A model generated the notes under the pieces. It ran no database searches. It saw only the letters and a program-made list of their open reading frames with translations, and was not told the DNA's origin. A program made the translations under genes and the position numbers. Source: Lentisphaerota bacterium (lineage in GTDB: Bacteria; Verrucomicrobiota; Lentisphaeria; Oligosphaerales; JABHEG01). Taken from it: DNA of 64,000 bases. The stretch is from the NCBI GenBank assembly GCA_018676675.1, contig JABHEG010000050.1:1-64000 (forward strand), given 5' to 3'. Below, in pieces: positions 60,494 to 64,000 of the stretch (its first letter is position 1; each line of letters begins with the position of its first letter).

Positions 60494-62487
60494 TGCTTTC
60501 CTTCACTTCCCCTGGCTTTCTCTTCGGCCTGACGGCCTTGACCGTACCGATCGCTCTCCATCTGATGAATCGGGCCATCCCGCTGCGAATCGTCTTCCCC
60601 TCCACACGGTTCATCCGGCGCGCGCAGCTTCCCCGGGAAGGACGACGTCAACTGCGAGACATCCTTCTTCTCGTCCTTCGTCTCCTACTCCTGGCTGCAG
60701 CCGTTCTGACCTTCGCACGCCCCGTCTGGCACCGGGCGCTGACACCGCCCGCCTCCGACGCTCAAACCGCAACCGTTTTCCTGATCGATGTGTCTGCCAG
60801 CCTGTCCGGTGCAGCTGGCACAGCCCGGGCTCAGACGTTGGTCAGCGAGAAACTGGATGCTCTGGGGGGACAGTCGGTCGGGCTTGTACTGTCCGCCGAC
60901 GGTGTACTGGCAGATGTTCCAGTCAGCACCGACCACGACGAGATCCGTCGGGTGCTTTCCGAATTGACCCCCACGTACGTGGCTGGCGATCACCTGTCCG
61001 GGTTGCGGAAAGCAGCTCAGCTCCTTGGAGCAGCCGGCAAACGCACGATCACCGTCGTCTCGGACTTCCAGCAGACCGACTGGCAGCTGGCCCGTTCACC
61101 TGAGCTCCCCCCGAACATCGACATCACCTTCCTGGACGTGTCGGGGCAACGCACGTCAAACGCGGGGATCACGCGAGTTCTCGTCGCACCACTGAATTCG
61201 GAAACGGCTCGAGTCGTCGTGGAAACCAGGAACTACGGAATGACACCGATTGCTCGACCACTGGAAGTCCGAATCGGCACGCACTCCGTCAGAGCCAGCA
61301 TCGAGGTACCCCCGCTCCAAGTGCGCCGAGTGGCACTGGTTTTGCCCACATCGCCGAGCGGGCGCGGGGTGGCCTCCCTGAACGGCGACGACGACTACGC
61401 ACTCGATGATGTGTACCATTTCTGGGCCGGCGTGCTGCCCCCAATCCGAGTGCTGGGCGTCATCCCCGGGAAGCCCGAACCACGGAAAGCCGAGGAGTTG
61501 TATTTCTTCCGCAAAGCACTCTCGGTTCAGGACGACGGGCGGGCGTTCGATTATGCCTTCGACACCGTCGAAGCCGAGTTCTTTTTTGCCCTCGATCTGG
61601 AAGCAACGCAGGTATTGCTTCTTCTCGGGGCCGCAGGCTACTTCCGCGAGCAGGAATTCAGGCTCGTAGAACACTTCCTCCGCGAAGGCGGGGCCGTGAT
61701 CGTCACCCCCGGGAAAGCGGCGGCCCACCAGTTCAGAGGGCTGCGGCAAAGCGGTTTGGTAGATGCAGAATTCGTGGGTATAGCAGGAGAACACAGTCGA
61801 GACGAGATCTACGGATTGGGCTGGATAAAGCCGGACTCGATCCTGGGCTCGCTCTTCGAGGCTCCGGAAGACACCGACCTATTCCTATTCCCGATCTACA
61901 GGTATGCCAGACTCCGCCCTGCACGGCAGGACGAGGTCCTCCTGCGGCTGCTCGACAACGCGCCTGCACTCCTGGAATCGCGGGTCGGCAACGGAAGGCT
62001 CTTTACCAGCGCCTTCGCCTTCCACCCAAACTGGAGCGATCTGCCCATGACAGGCTCTTTCCTGCCGTTGGTCCGCGAAATGGTCGACAGTGTCGTGCCC
62101 GGTGACTACGGAGCTCAGCGCATCGACTGCGGTCAAACGGTCGAACTTCCACACACGCTGCTCGGTGAAGAGCTCCCAAAGGGAGGCGGGGGAGACGGCG
62201 CCAACACACGGGAACCGGGAATCGCGATGATCGGGAGTACCCCACACGAGGTGAACGTCTCACGTCGTGAATCCATCGTGCAGAAGATCAACGTGGTGGA
62301 TCTCCAACATCGACTGAGGGGGAGCAACTCCTCGGACACCCCATCCCCGCGCCAGACCACCGAGGACTCACGACGCATCAATCTGTGGCCGTACTGTGCC
62401 TCCCTGGCAGCGCTGTTCTTCCTGCTGGAGATGGGACTGGGAATTGTCTTCGATCAACGCGAACTCAAGGGGCGCCGACAGGCGTGA
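60493..62487 (+). CDS. BatA-like membrane protein with vWA-like domain
   Basis: 664 residues. The BatA N-terminus SFTSPGFLFGLTALTVPIALHLMNR and a second helix (ILLLVLRLLLLAAAVLTFA) anchor it in the inner membrane. A vWA-like domain follows with the MIDAS motif DVSASLSG. The middle has CARDB-like and GATase-like segments (TQVLLLLGAAGYFREQEF, VEHFLREGGAVIVTPG). A third transmembrane segment near the end (ASLAALFFLLEMGLGIVF) puts most of the protein outside the cytoplasm. It is partnered with the DUF58 gene upstream; the DUF4175-like gene usually found with them is at 11-14.6 kb. Confidence 0.85.
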   Translation: MLSFTSPGFLFGLTALTVPIALHLMNRAIPLRIVFPSTRFIRRAQLPREGRRQLRDILLLVLRLLLLAAAVLTFARPVWHRALTPPASDAQTATVFLIDVSASLSGAAGTARAQTLVSEKLDALGGQSVGLVLSADGVLADVPVSTDHDEIRRVLSELTPTYVAGDHLSGLRKAAQLLGAAGKRTITVVSDFQQTDWQLARSPELPPNIDITFLDVSGQRTSNAGITRVLVAPLNSETARVVVETRNYGMTPIARPLEVRIGTHSVRASIEVPPLQVRRVALVLPTSPSGRGVASLNGDDDYALDDVYHFWAGVLPPIRVLGVIPGKPEPRKAEELYFFRKALSVQDDGRAFDYAFDTVEAEFFFALDLEATQVLLLLGAAGYFREQEFRLVEHFLREGGAVIVTPGKAAAHQFRGLRQSGLVDAEFVGIAGEHSRDEIYGLGWIKPDSILGSLFEAPEDTDLFLFPIYRYARLRPARQDEVLLRLLDNAPALLESRVGNGRLFTSAFAFHPNWSDLPMTGSFLPLVREMVDSVVPGDYGAQRIDCGQTVELPHTLLGEELPKGGGGDGANTREPGIAMIGSTPHEVNVSRRESIVQKINVVDLQHRLRGSNSSDTPSPRQTTEDSRRINLWPYCASLAALFFLLEMGLGIVFDQRELKGRRQA

Positions 62488-62831
62488 TGTCAGCGATTCT
62501 CTGCCCCGGAACACTGATGCCCCTCCAACCCTATTGCCCCTTGGAAGCGCCCCCGACTATACGCGATTGAGCAATCCCCCTTCCCCCGGAAAGGGCCGAT
62601 CGTTGCGCCCCTGAATCGCCCTGCAATGGTCCCCCCCAAAGTGGGCCAGCCTGGCTCGCATTGTCCCTGCTTCCGTTCTATCTTACCTCCGATCCGGCGG
62701 TGACGTTCTGAGGGTAGCGCTCGTGGTGCCTAAAACCAGCTCAGCCCTCACTGCTCTGCTCACCCGTTTTTCGACGTCAAGAATGGCGGCGGGCCAACTT
62801 CGCCCGCGACCGATGTCTGGATTGCCTGGCT
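62488..62831. other. Intergenic region before the final kinase gene
   Basis: 344 bp of GC-rich sequence between the BatA-like stop and the proposed TTG start of the kinase. I see short G/C runs and a weak CCCTT...AAGGG hairpin near 62578-62597, but no convincing promoter or RNA gene. Confidence 0.3.
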
Positions 62832-64000
62832 TTGAGTAGCAACGACGAAAATAAACAAGATACGGACCACCTCACCGAGTTGCTCGACGACCTGCGGAAG
62901 GAGGCCTCTCCGCCGGCCTGGAAGCGACTGAAGGAAGAAGTCACGTTCGATCTGCGTGAAGTGACAGCCGGCCGCTACGAGTACATCCGCGAAATCGGTG
63001 CGGGTGGCATGGGGCGAGTTATTCTGGCCCGGGATGAAGAGCTTCACCGCGAAGTGGCGGTGAAGATCCTGGAAGTCCCCATCGTCCGCGACGATGATAT
63101 CACCGTGGCCCGCTTTGTCCGTGAAGCCCGAATCACGGCCGGACTCGTTCATCCGGGAATCGTTCCGGTTTATGACCTGGGACACACCGACGAAGGGCAC
63201 CACTTTTTCATCATGCAGGTGGTCGAAGGAGTTACACTCCAGGAGCTGCTTGCCCGGGCAAAGATGGACCGGGACAACCGCATTGCCCACGTCTCACACT
63301 TCCTCAGTGTCTTCCTCAAGGTCTGTCAGGCCGTCGCGTACGCGCATCACAAAGGCATCGTTCACCTTGACCTCAAACCCGCCAACATTATGGAGGGTCC
63401 GTTCGGGGAAGTACTGGTGATGGACTGGGGAGTCTCCCAGCGGATGGAAGAACTGTTCCCCCCCGAGTCCCCAGATGAGGCGACAGACTCAGAAGGAGGA
63501 ACAGCGGAAAAGGCGGAGGATGAGACGGACACGCGGCAAGTCGTCGGGACCCCGGGCTTCATGGCCCCGGAACAGTATCTGGGCACGCCGGGAGCCGTCG
63601 GTCCCCAGGCAGACGTCTTTGCGCTCGGAGTCATCCTCTTCTCGATCCTGACCAGCGAACGCCCGTTCAAGGGGAACAACCTTGGCGAAATTCAGCTGGC
63701 TGTACGGACAGGGCGCCGACTGGACGTCCAGGAGGCAGCCAAGGCCGCGGATCAGAAACCAGTCCCCAAACGCTTGGTGGCGATAACAGAAAAGGCGCTG
63801 AGCATCGACCCCAGAGATCGGTACCCGTCGGCGTCCGAACTCGCCAATGACGTCCAGGCCTACTTGGAAGACCGGGCTATCAGCGCATTCAGGGAGAGTC
63901 CGCTTGGGCGGGTGCGGCGGTGGCTGCGACGCAACCGAGCGATAGGCGATGCGGTCCTCGTGTTACTCGTCACCGGTTTGCTCACACTTTCCCTGTGGAT
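62832..64000 (+). CDS. Membrane-anchored Ser/Thr protein kinase, 3' end outside window
   Basis: At least 389 residues, running off the right edge. The start is uncertain: TTG at 62832 is the best candidate, because the same frame is open back to a stop at 62715-62717 without any ATG. The kinase domain opens with YIREIGAGGMGRVILARD, has the ATP Lys in VAVKIL, and a catalytic loop reading HLDLKPANIM, in which the usual Arg of HRD is Leu. The metal motif reads DWGVS instead of DFG. The activation segment ends GTPGFMAPEQYLG. A transmembrane helix begins near the edge (AVLVLLVTGLLTLSLW) after an Arg-rich stop-transfer stretch. This is the planctomycete-type receptor kinase layout, with a sensor domain expected beyond the window. 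Confidence 0.85.
   Translation, partial: MSSNDENKQDTDHLTELLDDLRKEASPPAWKRLKEEVTFDLREVTAGRYEYIREIGAGGMGRVILARDEELHREVAVKILEVPIVRDDDITVARFVREARITAGLVHPGIVPVYDLGHTDEGHHFFIMQVVEGVTLQELLARAKMDRDNRIAHVSHFLSVFLKVCQAVAYAHHKGIVHLDLKPANIMEGPFGEVLVMDWGVSQRMEELFPPESPDEATDSEGGTAEKAEDETDTRQVVGTPGFMAPEQYLGTPGAVGPQADVFALGVILFSILTSERPFKGNNLGEIQLAVRTGRRLDVQEAAKAADQKPVPKRLVAITEKALSIDPRDRYPSASELANDVQAYLEDRAISAFRESPLGRVRRWLRRNRAIGDAVLVLLVTGLLTLSLW

Noticed and set aside
1..64000. tRNA, rRNA genes and CRISPR arrays
   Set aside because: The intergenic gaps were read for TpsiC-like motifs and regularly spaced repeats; none was found.

Overview
The window is a GC-rich, densely coding bacterial stretch with no rRNA, tRNA or CRISPR array that I could find. 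Gene content resembles PVC-type or related anaerobic lineages (Lentisphaerota, Kiritimatiellota, Planctomycetota, Hydrogenedentota). It has very large secreted PQQ-like propeller proteins with a methyltransferase-like module, a sulfatase, a heparinase-like lyase, two large glycosidase-like proteins with CBM9-like tails, planctomycete-style Ser/Thr kinases, a DUF58/BatA pair and a DUF4175-like protein. An anaerobic or facultative lifestyle is suggested by a glycyl radical enzyme, two U32-type iron-sulfur proteins and a molybdopterin operon. The phylum is an inference and is not fixed by any single gene.

Layout. 1-2151: the right end of an IS630-family element that has cut off the 3' end of a PQQ/methyltransferase gene. 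2407-8638: a GAF/pseudo-receiver/kinase protein, an unrecognised 815-aa protein and a sulfatase. 8720-16k: a methyltransferase, an HD-domain protein, a DUF4175-like membrane coiled-coil protein and tsaD. 15966-21011: a 1528-aa DUF6259-like protein and a FabZ-type dehydratase. 21144-29104: a sigma-54 activator gene divergent from a rhombosortase-like protease, a glycyl radical enzyme, a TAXI lipoprotein and two U32-like proteins; a good sigma-54 promoter match (22910-22925) lies ahead of the rightward set. 29118-38155: a leftward run with a GT2 glycosyltransferase, a YfhO-like membrane protein, a Gfo/Idh/MocA oxidoreductase, a PHP protein and a GH39-like glycosidase. 38407-43190: a TMTC-like TPR protein and a GDSL hydrolase fused to an acyl-CoA/AMP ligase.

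43201-54148 is a molybdenum (or tungsten) region. A tight operon encodes a small CxxxC protein, a ModE-type repressor, a MobB-like P-loop protein, MoeA, a short MoaA and MoaC. A 24-bp ModE-like inverted repeat precedes it, and a second copy with the same spacing precedes a TonB-dependent receptor and a DDTD-motif protein. This links cofactor synthesis and outer-membrane uptake in one predicted regulon. A large PQQ protein lies on the other strand between the two parts.

54195-64000: an alpha/beta hydrolase, a 1401-aa heparinase II/III-like protein, a DUF58-BatA pair with a 1-nt overlap, and the start of a membrane Ser/Thr kinase that runs off the window. The most unusual candidates are the sigma-54-linked glycyl radical enzyme/U32 locus, the two-operator Mo regulon with its DDTD and CxxxC proteins, and the GDSL-ligase fusion.
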